A DNA stretch of 64,000 bases from DASUPK01 sp963695805 (GCA_963695805.1 CAVOHV010000003.1:482903-546902); one strand, 5' to 3'. Positions 16,060-24,369 are shown, counted from the stretch's first letter. Notes: generated by a model from the letters alone, not told the origin. Made by a program: numbers and translations.

Positions 16060-17684
16060 TAGGGCTTCACGTCGCAGGAGCGGCCGCGACAGGTCTGCAG
16101 TCGCTGCATCAGCCCGATCAGGTGAGCCTTGGTCCCGGCGTAGGCGGGGTTCTGCGCGAGGTTCTGGAGCTGGAAGGGATCCGTGCGGCGGTCGTAGAGC
16201 TCCTCCTCGGAGGTCTCCGTCCAGAAAACGTATGTGTACCGCTGAGTCCGCACCCCGACGTACGGCCGATCCCAGGCGTTGTTGGGGATGGCTCCCGTGA
16301 ACAGCGGCCGCGGCGCCTCTACCTCGAGCGCGCGCTTGGGGATCTGCTTATTCCGCCTCAGGGCCGGGACGAGCGAGATCCCATCCATCCTCCGGCGCGG
16401 TTTCGCCCCGGCAAGCGCGGCCAGGGTGGGAGCCAGATCAATATTGGCGACCTGCCGCTTGATCTTCTTCCCCCTCGCGAAGCCGGGTCCTCGCATGATC
16501 AGCGGCACCCTGAGCGACTCCTCGTAGGGGAGGAACTTGTCGCCCGGGATGCGGTGCTGGCCGTTCAACCAGCCGTTGTCCGAGGTGAAGAGGATGACCG
16601 TGTTGCGAAGCTGATGCGTGCGACGGAGGGTCTTCACGAGTCGCCCGACCCAGTCGTCGACTGCGCGCATCGATCCACCACGGCCCTCGTAGTCGAGCTG
16701 AAGCTGGGCGATCTGCTCGTCGGTCAGCGGAGGTGTCTTGCCGGTGACCACCGACGGCTTGTCACTGACGTCCGACTCGTTGAAGCTCGGCGGCCGCGGC
16801 ATCTGGAAGCTCTGGCTGAGCTCCTGGTAGCGCACGGGCGGTCGGGGATCGGGGCCGGGCCGGCCCATCAGGGTCGTGGCGACGTCCTCGCGGTGTGGGG
16901 CCGCGGGTGCCCACCAGATGAAGAACGGCCGCCTCGCCTTCTCCTGCCGCTGGACCACGCGCTGGGTGAATTGGCCCGTCACGTCAGGTGAGTACTGATC
17001 GGGGTTGCTGGCTCCCCAGTAGGTGTAGGGAGGGGGACCCATTACCTCGTGCAGCTTGGAGAGGACGTCGCTGGCGTTCTTCGTATCGGGCGGAGTCACC
17101 TCGATGTTCGCGAACTCGACCAGCTTGCGGGCGAAGTCGGGGTCCCCCCAGGTGGACAGGCGACCGTTGCTGTTCATCTCGAAGTTGTAGTAGTCGTAGG
17201 CCGAGACGTCGAGCAGGGCGTGCCAGTCGTCGAAGCCCGGTGGAATTTCGCCGTGGGCGTCGAGCGCCCCGTACCCGTTCAGCCACTTACCGATCAGCCC
17301 GGTCCGGTAGCCGGCGCGATCCAGCCAGGTGGCCAGCGTGTTGTTGCGCCCCTCCAACCCGTACCAGCCCTCGGGGTAGAAGTTCCCGGTCACCCCGTGG
17401 TTGTGGGCGTACTGGCCGGTGAGGAAGGTGGACCGCGAGGGACAGCAGAGCGGGAATGAGGTGATCGAGTTCGTGAAGCTCGTCCCCTGCTTGGCGAGCA
17501 GCTTCCTCGTCTTCGGCATGAAGGGGAGGTCGCCCTGCGTCATGTCGTCGGCCATCACGACGAGGATGTTCGGGCGGCCGTCCTTCCCTGTGCCGGTGGC
17601 GCGCGCCTCCACCTGGCCTGCGCCCGCGCCCATGACCAGCGTCATGAGGCCGGCCAGCAGCGCGAGCTTCACCTCTCCTCGCAT
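16059..17684 (-). CDS. secreted sulfatase
   Basis: A 541-residue sulfatase with a signal peptide (VKLALLAGLMTLVMGAGAG). Key motifs: ILVVMADDMTQGDLPFMP (metal site), CCPSRSTFLTGQ (formylglycine Cys in C-x-P-x-R), LIGKWLNGYG and FTSDNGWLNGQHRIPGDK. The layout is that of extracellular arylsulfatase/N-sulfoglucosamine types. The ATG at 17684 is chosen because a promoter lies immediately upstream; the frame stays open to 18275 only across the divergent regulator. First gene of a two-sulfatase operon. Confidence 0.9.
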   Translation of the reverse strand: MRGEVKLALLAGLMTLVMGAGAGQVEARATGTGKDGRPNILVVMADDMTQGDLPFMPKTRKLLAKQGTSFTNSITSFPLCCPSRSTFLTGQYAHNHGVTGNFYPEGWYGLEGRNNTLATWLDRAGYRTGLIGKWLNGYGALDAHGEIPPGFDDWHALLDVSAYDYYNFEMNSNGRLSTWGDPDFARKLVEFANIEVTPPDTKNASDVLSKLHEVMGPPPYTYWGASNPDQYSPDVTGQFTQRVVQRQEKARRPFFIWWAPAAPHREDVATTLMGRPGPDPRPPVRYQELSQSFQMPRPPSFNESDVSDKPSVVTGKTPPLTDEQIAQLQLDYEGRGGSMRAVDDWVGRLVKTLRRTHQLRNTVILFTSDNGWLNGQHRIPGDKFLPYEESLRVPLIMRGPGFARGKKIKRQVANIDLAPTLAALAGAKPRRRMDGISLVPALRRNKQIPKRALEVEAPRPLFTGAIPNNAWDRPYVGVRTQRYTYVFWTETSEEELYDRRTDPFQLQNLAQNPAYAGTKAHLIGLMQRLQTCRGRSCDVKP

Positions 17685-17694
17685 CCCGGCCCGG

Positions 17695-17723
17695 ATGCTA
17701 CGGTCTGTGTCACACGCTGTCAA
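17695..17723 (-). promoter_or_regulatory. promoter of the sulfatase operon with embedded palindrome
   Basis: On the minus strand TTGACA (17718-17723) and TAGCAT (17695-17700) are spaced by 17 bp. The predicted start is only a few bases before ATG 17684, so the message is leaderless or nearly so. The spacer holds the palindromic GTGTGACAC, a plausible site for the TetR-type regulator encoded divergently from 17733; that pairing is inference. Confidence 0.7.
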
Positions 17724-17732
17724 TCGATTCTC

Positions 17733-18371
17733 GTGCCCGCGAAATCCCCGACCAAAGCCCCGCGTCCGCGCCTCAGTCGCGGCGAGGTGCGCGAGCGGCT
17801 GGTCGGCGCCGCCACCGAGCTGGTGCGCGACCGCTCCTTCTATGACCTCAGCGTCAGCGACGTCACCCAGCGCGCCGGGATCGAGCGGACGATCTTCTAC
17901 CGCCACTTCGACGATCTCGCCGACCTGCTCCTGCGGGCCGCGACGGAGGCGATCGAGAGTCTGTATGAGGCCCAGGTCGAATTGGACGCCGGGCGGCAGG
18001 AGGGCGACCTGGAGGCAGTTCGAGCGGCCATCGAGCCGGCTGTCCGGGTGTATCAGCGCCATGGGCCGGTGTTGCGAGCGGTAACCGAGGCCGGTGCCTC
18101 GAACGCAGGGATCGCAGCGCGCGGTGCCGAGCTGCGCCGGCGCTTCAACGAGCTCGCCACGGACTCGCTCGGGAAGCTGCCGGGCCTGCGGGAGAACCCG
18201 CCCGCCGACGTCGCCGAGAGCGCGAGGGCGCTCAATCTGTTGAATGAGGCCTATCTCCGTGATGCCTTCGGCCATGAGCCGCGACTCTCGGCCGAGGCCG
18301 CGATCCAGACCCTGACCGAGATCTGGGCGGCCTTCCTCGATCGCCGCCCGGCTCTCTCCGAAGAGACCTGA
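17733..18371 (+). CDS. TetR/AcrR-family transcriptional regulator
   Basis: A 212-residue one-domain regulator. The N-terminal DNA-binding part shows the TetR helix-turn-helix: LVGAATELVRDRSFYDLSVS, DVTQRAGIERTIFYRHFDDL. The rest is an all-helical ligand domain of the usual length. GTG 17733 lies about 50 bp from the divergent sulfatase start, so it probably controls that operon and itself. The stop overlaps the ATG of the DUF1330 gene (TGATG), showing coupling. Confidence 0.9.
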   Translation: MPAKSPTKAPRPRLSRGEVRERLVGAATELVRDRSFYDLSVSDVTQRAGIERTIFYRHFDDLADLLLRAATEAIESLYEAQVELDAGRQEGDLEAVRAAIEPAVRVYQRHGPVLRAVTEAGASNAGIAARGAELRRRFNELATDSLGKLPGLRENPPADVAESARALNLLNEAYLRDAFGHEPRLSAEAAIQTLTEIWAAFLDRRPALSEET

Positions 18372-18775
18372 TGCCCGTCGAGCCCACGCCGGAGCAGATC
18401 GTCGAGATGCAGGCGATTGCCGGCGGTCCCGACGACGGGCCCCTGGTGATGCTCAACCTCAACCGCTACCGCGACCCCGCGGCATATGCACGCTATGGGG
18501 AGGTCGCTCAGCGCGTCCTGGACCGGGTCGGGGGCCGCATCCTCTGGCATGCCCCAGTGCATGGGACCGTGATCGGGGAAGGCGAAGAGCGCTTCGACGA
18601 CGTGATCGTTGTCTGGTACCCGAGCGCGGCAGCCTTCCTCCAGCTCATAGCCGACCCCGAGCTCCTCGCGGCTCGCGAGCACAGGCTCGAGGGGCTCGAG
18701 CGCGCGGCTCTGCTCCGGTGCGAGGGCGCCGCCAGCGGCCGCTTGTGGCCGCGATCTGATGGCGAAGCCGGCTAA
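18371..18775 (+). CDS. DUF1330-like protein with repeat-derived C-terminus
   Basis: A 134-residue ferredoxin-like-fold protein. Motifs of the DUF1330/NIPSNAP-like dimeric alpha-beta barrel group are seen: GPLVMLNLNRYRDPAAYARY near residue 23 and VIVVWYPSAAAFLQL near 80. Function unknown; such proteins can be small-molecule oxidoreductases or binding proteins. It is coupled to the TetR gene. The last 16 residues (GAASGRLWPRSDGEAG) are encoded by palindromic element F, and its TAA stop overlaps the rplQ TAG on the other strand. Confidence 0.82.
   Translation: MPVEPTPEQIVEMQAIAGGPDDGPLVMLNLNRYRDPAAYARYGEVAQRVLDRVGGRILWHAPVHGTVIGEGEERFDDVIVVWYPSAAAFLQLIADPELLAAREHRLEGLERAALLRCEGAASGRLWPRSDGEAG
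18726..18775 (+). repeat. dispersed palindromic element, copy F
   Basis: GGCGCCGCCAGCGGCCGC, then TTGTGGCCGCGATCTGATGG and CGAAGCCGGCTAAA. It covers the 3' end of the DUF1330 gene and the stop codon of convergent rplQ. Blocks GTGGCCGCGATCT and GGCGAAGCCGG are shared with copy G. Confidence 0.65.
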
Positions 18776-19125
18776 ACCAGCTCGAGGAAGACCATCTCGG
18801 CGGAATCGGACCGCCGAGGGCCGAGCTTGACGATCCGGGTGTAGCCGCCCGGGCGCTGCGCGTAGCGCGGCGCGATCTCCTCGAACAGCTTGTGGACCGC
18901 GAACTTGTCGTTGTGGAGCTCCGAGAGCGCCTGGCGCCGGGCGTGCAGATCCCCGCGCTTGGCGAGGGTGATCAGCTTCTCGAACTCCGGCCGCAGCGCC
19001 TTCGCTTTCGGCTGAGTGGTGCGGATGCGCTCGTGCTCGATCAGCTGCATCGACATCGTGCGAAGCATCGAGGTGCGATGAGCCGCGTCCCGGCTCAGCT
19101 TGGCTCTCTTGCGCTGGTGCCTCAT
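18772..19125 (-). CDS. rplQ: 50S ribosomal protein L17
   Basis: A 117-residue bL17, normal length, opening MRHQRKRAKLSRDAAHRTSM with the conserved H-x5-L-x-R pattern. It binds 23S rRNA near the peptide tunnel exit. Last gene of the rpmJ-rpsM-rpsK-rpsD-rpoA-rplQ unit; 31 bp separate it from rpoA. Its TAG stop overlaps the stop of the convergent DUF1330 gene inside palindromic element F. Confidence 0.97.
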   Translation of the reverse strand: MRHQRKRAKLSRDAAHRTSMLRTMSMQLIEHERIRTTQPKAKALRPEFEKLITLAKRGDLHARRQALSELHNDKFAVHKLFEEIAPRYAQRPGGYTRIVKLGPRRSDSAEMVFLELV

Positions 19126-19156
19126 CGCGGTCGCTCCGGCCGGGACTCTAGTGCCC

Positions 19157-20146
19157 CTAGTCCTGGCGCAGCGAGAGGCCGCGTGCGCGCAGGGTCTCCT
19201 GGACCTCCTCGATCGACTTTCGACCGAAGTTCGGAATCGCGTTGAGCTCCGACTCCGACTTCCGCACCAGCTCGCCGACGGTCTGGATGCCGGCGCGCTT
19301 CAGGCAGTTGTAGGAGCGGACGCCCAGCTCGAGCTCCTCGATCAGGATCTCGTCGAGCCCGTCGGCACCCGGGACTGTGGCGGCCTCGCCGCCGCTGGCG
19401 CCGTCGGTCGCCGCGATCGCGCCCTCGCCGCGAAGCTCGTCGACGCGGTCGGCGGTCGTGAAGATCGCCAGGCTCTTGATCAGGATCTCCGCGGCCTCAC
19501 GGAGTGCGGCACCCGGCTCGATCGAGCCGTCGGTCTCGACCTCGAGCGTGAGCTTGTCGAAGTCGGTCCGCTGCCCGACTCGGGCGGAGTCCACCGAATA
19601 GGAGGCGCGGCGGATCGGCGAGAAGATCGAGTCGATCGGAACCACGCCGATGGGCTTGTCGTCGGACTTGTTCTCGTCCGCCGGCGAGTAGCCGCGGCCT
19701 CGGCCGATCGTCAGGTACATCTCGAGCTTGGTCTTCTTCTCGAGCGTCGCGATCGGCGCCTCGGGGTTGAGGATCTCGACGCCCGCGGGCAGGTCGATGT
19801 CCTTCGCCTTGACCTCGCCCGGGCCGGTGGCCACGAGCGGCGTCTCGACCTCGTCGGCGTCGGTGTGCATCCGCACCACGACATCCTTCAGATTGAGGAT
19901 CAGGTCGGTGACGTCCTCCTTCAGCCCCGGGATGGTGGAGAACTCGTGGGCGACGCCCTCGATGCGGACGCTGGTGATCGCCGCTCCACCGAGTGACGAG
20001 AGCAGTACGCGGCGAAGGCTGTTGCCGAACGTGTAGCCGAACCCCTTGTCGAGGGGCTCAATGGTGAAGGTGCCCTTGTTCTCCTGGGCATCCTCGCCCG
20101 CGATCTTCGGGACTTGGAAATCTGGCAGGGTGGTCATTGCTTCCAT
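19157..20146 (-). CDS. rpoA: RNA polymerase subunit alpha
   Basis: A 329-residue alpha subunit. The N-terminal assembly domain (GYTFGNSLRRVLLSSLGGAA, the dimer/beta contact) runs to about residue 230; a Gly/Glu-rich linker (about 238-262) leads to the C-terminal DNA/activator domain (LELGVRSYNCLKRAGIQTVG, then RSLLRLGRKS-like NFGRKSIEEV). It seeds polymerase assembly and contacts UP elements. Spacing to rpsD is 27 bp, typical of the alpha operon. Confidence 0.98.
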   Translation of the reverse strand: MEAMTTLPDFQVPKIAGEDAQENKGTFTIEPLDKGFGYTFGNSLRRVLLSSLGGAAITSVRIEGVAHEFSTIPGLKEDVTDLILNLKDVVVRMHTDADEVETPLVATGPGEVKAKDIDLPAGVEILNPEAPIATLEKKTKLEMYLTIGRGRGYSPADENKSDDKPIGVVPIDSIFSPIRRASYSVDSARVGQRTDFDKLTLEVETDGSIEPGAALREAAEILIKSLAIFTTADRVDELRGEGAIAATDGASGGEAATVPGADGLDEILIEELELGVRSYNCLKRAGIQTVGELVRKSESELNAIPNFGRKSIEEVQETLRARGLSLRQD

Positions 20147-20173
20147 CAGGTATCTACTTCCTTCTCTGGGGGG

Positions 20174-20794
20174 TTACTTCGAGTACAGCTCGACGATGAG
20201 CTGTTCCTCGACGGGGGCCGAGATCTCGCTCCTCTCAGGGAGCCTCAGCACCTTGGCATTGAGTGAGTCGTGGTCGGCCTGCAGCCAGGCCGGCACTCCC
20301 GAGGTGAGCTCGGTCGCATCGCGGACCACATCCGTGGCCGCGCTGCTCGACTTGATCGTGATCACGTCGTCTGGCTTCACCTGATAGCTGGGGATATCGA
20401 CGCGGCGGCCGTTGACCGTCCAGTGCCCGTGGCTGACGAGCTGCCTGGCCTGGCGGCGTGAGGCCGCAAAGCCGAGGCGCACCAGCACGTTGTCCAGACG
20501 GCACTCCAGCAGGCGCAGCAGGTTCTCGCCGGTGACGCCCTGCTGGCGGCTCGCCTTGTCGTAGTAGCTGGCGAACTGCTTCTCGAGCACCTGGTAGTAG
20601 CGCTTGGCCTTCTGCTTCTCGCGCAGCTGGGCCCGGTACTCGGACTGGCGCATGCGGCCACGGCCGTGCTCGCCCGGCGGGTAGGAGCGGCGCTCCACGC
20701 CGCACTTGTCCGTGAAGCACCGGGCGCCCTTGAGGAACAGCTTCTGTCCCTCGCGGCGGCACTGCTTGCATTGAGCGGAGGTGTCGCGGGCCAT
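20174..20794 (-). CDS. rpsD: 30S ribosomal protein S4, zinc-binding type
   Basis: A 206-residue uS4 with Cys at 9, 12, 26 and 31, the zinc-binding C+ form, then the S4 RNA-binding domain (LDNVLVRLGFAASRRQARQL). It nucleates assembly of the small subunit body and in many bacteria represses the alpha operon. ATG 20794 overlaps the rpsK stop (TGATG). Confidence 0.97.
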   Translation of the reverse strand: MARDTSAQCKQCRREGQKLFLKGARCFTDKCGVERRSYPPGEHGRGRMRQSEYRAQLREKQKAKRYYQVLEKQFASYYDKASRQQGVTGENLLRLLECRLDNVLVRLGFAASRRQARQLVSHGHWTVNGRRVDIPSYQVKPDDVITIKSSSAATDVVRDATELTSGVPAWLQADHDSLNAKVLRLPERSEISAPVEEQLIVELYSK

Positions 20795-21189
20795 CAGACC
20801 CTCCTCCGCTTCCGGGGACGGCAGCCGTTGTGAGCCTGCGGCGTCACGTCCTTCACCGTCGTCACGTCGAGCCCGGCCGCCTGCAGCGAGCGAATCGCGG
20901 TCTCGCGGCCGGAGCCGGCGCCCTTCGCGAACACCTCGACGCGCTCCAGGCCGTGCTCCATGCCCTTCTTGGCCGCCGAGTCGGCGGTCACCTGCGCCGC
21001 GAACGGCGTGGACTTCCGCGAGCCCTTGAAGCCCGCCGAGCCGGCGGACTCCCAGGCGATCACGTTGCCCTCGGGATCGGTGAGAGTGACGATGGTGTTG
21101 TTGAACGAAGTCTTGATGTGGGCCTGGCCGTAGGTGACGTTCTTGCGGACCCTGCGGCGGGAGCGACCCTTCTTCGGAGCTGGTGGCAT
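20794..21189 (-). CDS. rpsK: 30S ribosomal protein S11
   Basis: A 131-residue uS11. Signatures: NNTIVTLTDPEGNVIAWESA and the C-terminal DVTPQAHNGCRPRKRRRV with the conserved HNGCRPxK. It forms part of the 30S platform close to the E site. Twenty bases follow the rpsM stop, and it is coupled to rpsD by a TGATG overlap. Confidence 0.98.
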   Translation of the reverse strand: MPPAPKKGRSRRRVRKNVTYGQAHIKTSFNNTIVTLTDPEGNVIAWESAGSAGFKGSRKSTPFAAQVTADSAAKKGMEHGLERVEVFAKGAGSGRETAIRSLQAAGLDVTTVKDVTPQAHNGCRPRKRRRV

Positions 21190-21209
21190 CTAGCGAATTC
21201 CTCCCTGAC

Positions 21210-21593
21210 TCACTTGGGCTGCGGAGCCTTCTTGCGGCCCGCGATGCTCATCCGGCGCGGGCCCTTGCGGCCGCGCGCGTTGGTCTTGGTGCGCTGGCCC
21301 CGGACAGGCAGCCCGCGGCGGTGCCGCAGCCCCCGGTAGGAGCCGATCTCCTGCAGGCGCTTGACGTTCTGCGAGCGCTCGCGGCGGAGATCACCCTCCA
21401 CCTCGCGGCTCTCGACGGCCTCGCGCAGCTTGACGACCTCGTCCTCGGTGAGGTCCTTGATCGCCGTGTTGGGATCGACGCCCGTCTCCTTGAGGATCTC
21501 GTTGGCGGTCGAGCGGCCGATCCCGAAGACGTAGGTGAGGCCGATCTCGGCCCGCTTGTTGAGTGGGATGTTGACTCCCGCGATCCGCGCCAT
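21210..21593 (-). CDS. rpsM: 30S ribosomal protein S13
   Basis: A 127-residue uS13 starting MARIAGVNIPLNKRAEIGLT at ATG 21593, which overlaps the TGA of rpmJ; the frame is open further upstream but only across rpmJ. It has the YGIG-like VFGIGRSTA, the GLRHRRGLPVRGQRTKTNAR tRNA-contacting segment and a basic tail ending KKAPQPK. It contacts P-site tRNA and the 50S subunit in the head. Confidence 0.98.
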   Translation of the reverse strand: MARIAGVNIPLNKRAEIGLTYVFGIGRSTANEILKETGVDPNTAIKDLTEDEVVKLREAVESREVEGDLRRERSQNVKRLQEIGSYRGLRHRRGLPVRGQRTKTNARGRKGPRRMSIAGRKKAPQPK

Positions 21594-21706
21594 CAGCCCT
21601 GCCTCTGCTTGTGGCGAGGGTTGGAACAGATCACGAGAACGGCACCGCCACGGCGGATGACCTTGCACTTCTCACAAATCGGCTTGACGGAGGCTCGGAC
21701 CTTCAT
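21593..21706 (-). CDS. rpmJ: 50S ribosomal protein L36, zinc-binding type
   Basis: Only 37 residues, starting MKVRASVKPICEKCKVIRRG at ATG 21706 with AAGAAGGGGA just before it. Cys11, Cys14, Cys27 and His32 form the classical zinc ribbon of the C+ type. It heads the alpha-operon genes. In most bacteria infA lies directly upstream; here a plus-strand regulator-transporter cassette does. Confidence 0.96.
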   Translation of the reverse strand: MKVRASVKPICEKCKVIRRGGAVLVICSNPRHKQRQG

Positions 21707-21819
21707 TCCCCTTCTTTCGTGGGGTCGTATCGGACTGGGAGTAGGCCCCTCGGCCCCAGGAGTCGGGCCGATAGGCACAGGAAACGCCGACCCACGACAA
21801 GCGTGAACCGACGAGTGGA

Positions 21820-21847
21820 ATGGTAGCAGCGTGCCTGCGTAAGTCAC
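21820..21847 (-). promoter_or_regulatory. probable promoter of the rpmJ-rplQ operon
   Basis: On the minus strand GTGACT (21842-21847) and TACCAT (21820-21825) are spaced 16 bp, giving a leader of roughly 110 nt before rpmJ. The leader holds GC-rich inverted segments (for example TCGGCCCGACT and GGGGCCGAGGGGCC). A separate promoter is needed here because the cassette upstream is transcribed in the other direction. The hexamers are only moderate matches. Confidence 0.45.
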
Positions 21848-21895
21848 GCCTGAGTGCCGGAGTGCGCCTGACCCGAAGGGACGGACCCAGATGGG

Positions 21896-21944
21896 CGGAA
21901 CGGCTGTTCCGGAGGTCACGCTACGATGGCGGAACGATGGTTCC
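21896..21944 (+). promoter_or_regulatory. tandem operators and leaderless promoter of the tetR-usp-mfs operon
   Basis: Two copies of GGAAC-N4-GTTCC lie 34 bp apart centre to centre: CGGAACGGCTGTTCCG at 21896-21911 and GGCGGAACGATGGTTCCGCC at 21928-21947, the second with 8-bp arms. A TACGAT -10-like hexamer (21922-21927) lies between, ten bases before ATG 21937. The second dyad covers the start codon. This is the classic layout for autorepression by the TetR protein encoded here. Confidence 0.75.
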
Positions 21945-22515
21945 GCCTCTGGTGACGCAGAACGCTCCCACAGGCGCCCCGTGGGGCGAGCTCGAGCCGG
22001 ACGAGAAGCGCGAGCGCGTCCTCGACCTGGCGACCGAGGTCTTCACAGAGCAGGGCCTCGACGTGCCGATGCCCCGCATCGCGGCCGCTACGGGCGTCGG
22101 AATCGGAAGTCTCTACCGCAGCTATCGGTCGAAGGAGGACCTGGTGGCCGCTCTGCTCGTCCGGCAGCTCGGGCTCCTGCAAGAGGAGGTCTTGGAGGCG
22201 GGTGAGCGCGGCGACGCCTGGACCGCGATCGAGGACATCGTGCGCAGGATCGCGGAGCGACAGGCGACGAACAAACTGCTCAGCGGCGCCCTCGGCCTGA
22301 CCTCCGAGCGGCGCGAGGTCGTCGTCGCCGTTGCCGAGGTGAGCCTCGCGTGGCAGGAACTGATCGACCGCGCACGCGAGGACGGCACCGTGCGCAGCGA
22401 TGCCACCGTCAAGGATCTCCGTTTCCTCTTCGCCTCGGCCCGGGCGGCCGATGAGGTCGCGCCGGGCGGAAGTGACCGAGTCGTCGACCTGCTCCTCGAG
22501 GCCCTCAGGAAGTGA
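21937..22515 (+). CDS. TetR/AcrR-family regulator
   Basis: A 192-residue regulator starting MVPPLVTQNAPTGAPWGELE. Its helix-turn-helix (VLDLATEVFTEQGLDVPMPR, IAAATGVGIGSLYRSYRSKE) is typical. The start at ATG 21937 is chosen because the promoter and operators lie directly upstream; an earlier in-frame start at 21820 would cross them. The stop overlaps the GTG of the next gene. It likely represses its own operon, which encodes a multidrug-type exporter; the inducer is unknown. Confidence 0.9.
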   Translation: MVPPLVTQNAPTGAPWGELEPDEKRERVLDLATEVFTEQGLDVPMPRIAAATGVGIGSLYRSYRSKEDLVAALLVRQLGLLQEEVLEAGERGDAWTAIEDIVRRIAERQATNKLLSGALGLTSERREVVVAVAEVSLAWQELIDRAREDGTVRSDATVKDLRFLFASARAADEVAPGGSDRVVDLLLEALRK

Positions 22516-22913
22516 GACGGCGCCCAATCTCACTGGTCGAGGCGACCGACTGCCGCAGGCACCTGCTGGCTTACGACGGATCGCCTTCGGCGGACCTGGC
22601 ACTCGAGACCTCGATCGAGCTCGCGTCTGCCTCCCGTGGCCGCCCCCGGGGAATCCCGGTGACCAAGCTCGTCAGCCCTCGGCCGATCGAGCAGGCCCTC
22701 CTTCGCGAGGCCCGCGAGGGCGACCACGACCTGGTCATCCTCGGCTCGCGGGGCCGCGGTCCGATCCGCTCGGCCCTCTTCGGAAGCGTCGGCCGGACGA
22801 TGCTGCGCCACGGTCCCCTGCCGGTCCTGATCGTGTCGGCGAGACCCGATACGGCCCCCGTGCCCGATGAGACCGGCTCGCAGATCGCGCCGATGACGCC
22901 GAGGCGGGCCTGA
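22512..22913 (+). CDS. universal stress protein-like, shortened
   Basis: A 133-residue UspA-like protein. The first strand HLLAYDGSPSADLALETSIE and the ATP-binding end HDLVILGSRGRGPIRSALFG followed by SVGRTMLRHGPLPVLIV match the family. The segment between them is about 30 residues rather than about 75, so part of the alpha/beta core is missing and activity is doubtful. GTG 22512 overlaps the tetR stop and its own stop overlaps the transporter ATG, so all three are translated as one unit. Confidence 0.78.
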   Translation: MRRRPISLVEATDCRRHLLAYDGSPSADLALETSIELASASRGRPRGIPVTKLVSPRPIEQALLREAREGDHDLVILGSRGRGPIRSALFGSVGRTMLRHGPLPVLIVSARPDTAPVPDETGSQIAPMTPRRA

Positions 22914-24323
22914 TGGAGGAAGGGCGCCAGCGTCCCGTGGTCACCCTGGCGGTGCTCTCCATCGCGGGGCTGTCGTTCGCGCTGCTGCAGTCGCTGGTGG
23001 CTCCGGCCCTGCCGGACATCCAGCACGCATTGAATACCAGCGAGGGGACCGTGGCGTGGATCCTCACGGCCTACCTGCTCAGCGCCTCCGTCGCCACGCC
23101 GATCATCGGGCGGCTCGGCGACGTGCACGGCAAGGAGAAGAGCCTGCTCGTCGTGCTGGCGATCCTCGCCCTCGGCACCCTGATCTCCGCCCTCGCGACG
23201 TCGATCGGCATGATGATCCTCGGCCGGATCATCCAAGGGGGCGGGCGGCGGGATCTTCCCGCTCGCCTTCGGGATCATCCGAGATGAGTTCCCGGCCGAG
23301 CGGGTCGCCGGGAGCATCGGGCTGATGTCGGCGATCCTGGGCGTCGGTGGCGGCCTCGGCATCGTGCTGGCCGGCCCGATCGTCGACAGCCTCTCCTACC
23401 ACTGGCTCTTCTGGCTGCCGCTGGCGACGGTCACACTCTCGGCCGTCCTCACCTACTTCTTCGTGCCGGAATCGCCGATCAAGGCGCCGGGGCGGGTCAA
23501 CTGGGGCGCCGCCGCGCTGCCCTCCATGGGCCTCGCAGCGCTGCTGCTAGCGATCAGCGAGGCGACCGACTGGGGCTGGGCTTCGGGCAAGACGATCACC
23601 CTGATCACGGTCGGGCTCGTCATCCTGGTTGCCTGGGTCGGGGTCGAACTGCGCGCGCGGTATCCCCTCGTCGACATGACGGTGATGCGCTCCAGGCCGG
23701 TCTGGACCACAGATCTGGCCGCGTTCCTGCTCGGCGCCGGAATGTACTCCTCGTTCATCGTCCTGCCCCAGTTCGTCGAGACCCCGACGAGCTCCGGGTT
23801 TGGCTTCGGGGCTTCGGTCACCGGTGCCGGGCTCTTCATGGTGCCGTCAACCGTGGCGATGCTGCTCGTCGGCCCGCTCGCAGGGACGCTGCAGGCGCGG
23901 TTTGGCTCCCGCCTGCCGCTGATCTTCGGTTGTGCCTTCGCCGCGGTGGCCTTCTCGATGCTCGCCCTCGCCCACACCCGGCCCATCGAGGTCTACGTCG
24001 CGGCGTGGCTGCTCGGCATCGGCATCGGCCTCGCGTTCGCGGCGATGGCGAACCTGAACGTGGAGGCCGTGCCGCCCGACCAGACGGGCGTCGCAACCGG
24101 CGTCAACACGATCACGCGAACGATCGGCGGCGCCTTCGGCGGTCAGCTGGTGGCGACGATCATCTCGGGCGGCGGCGCACCGACCGAGGGCTCGTTCGCC
24201 CTCGCCTTCGTGGTGATCGCTGGGTCGCTGGTGCTCTCCATCCTCGCCGGCCTGGCGATCCCCTGCACGCCCCTGCGCGAGAGGCGCGCTGTGCCGTCCG
24301 GGGCGGTGGCCGAGTCTGCCTAG
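22913..24323 (+). pseudogene. MFS drug-efflux transporter (DHA2-like), frameshifted
   Basis: Two frames together make one roughly 470-residue, multi-helix MFS transporter of the EmrB/QacA type. The first (22913-23287) has motif A-like GRLGDVHGKEKSLLVVLAIL and stops being homologous at QGG. The second continues with GIFPLAFGIIRDEFP, then MSAILGVGGGLGIVLAGPIV to the C-terminus at 24323. The break is a G5 run at 23237-23241: with four G the frame is intact and reads IIQGAGGGIFPLAFG. It is either a real inactivation, a slippery site, or a homopolymer sequencing error. It would export toxic compounds by proton antiport. Confidence 0.85.
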
Positions 24324-24369
24324 ATCGACACGCTCGGCAGGGGGCGGGCCATGCACCGACCCGACGGTG

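Noticed and set aside
17685..18275. Upstream extension of the secreted sulfatase frame
   Set aside because: It crosses the promoter and the divergent TetR gene; the signal peptide starts at 17684.
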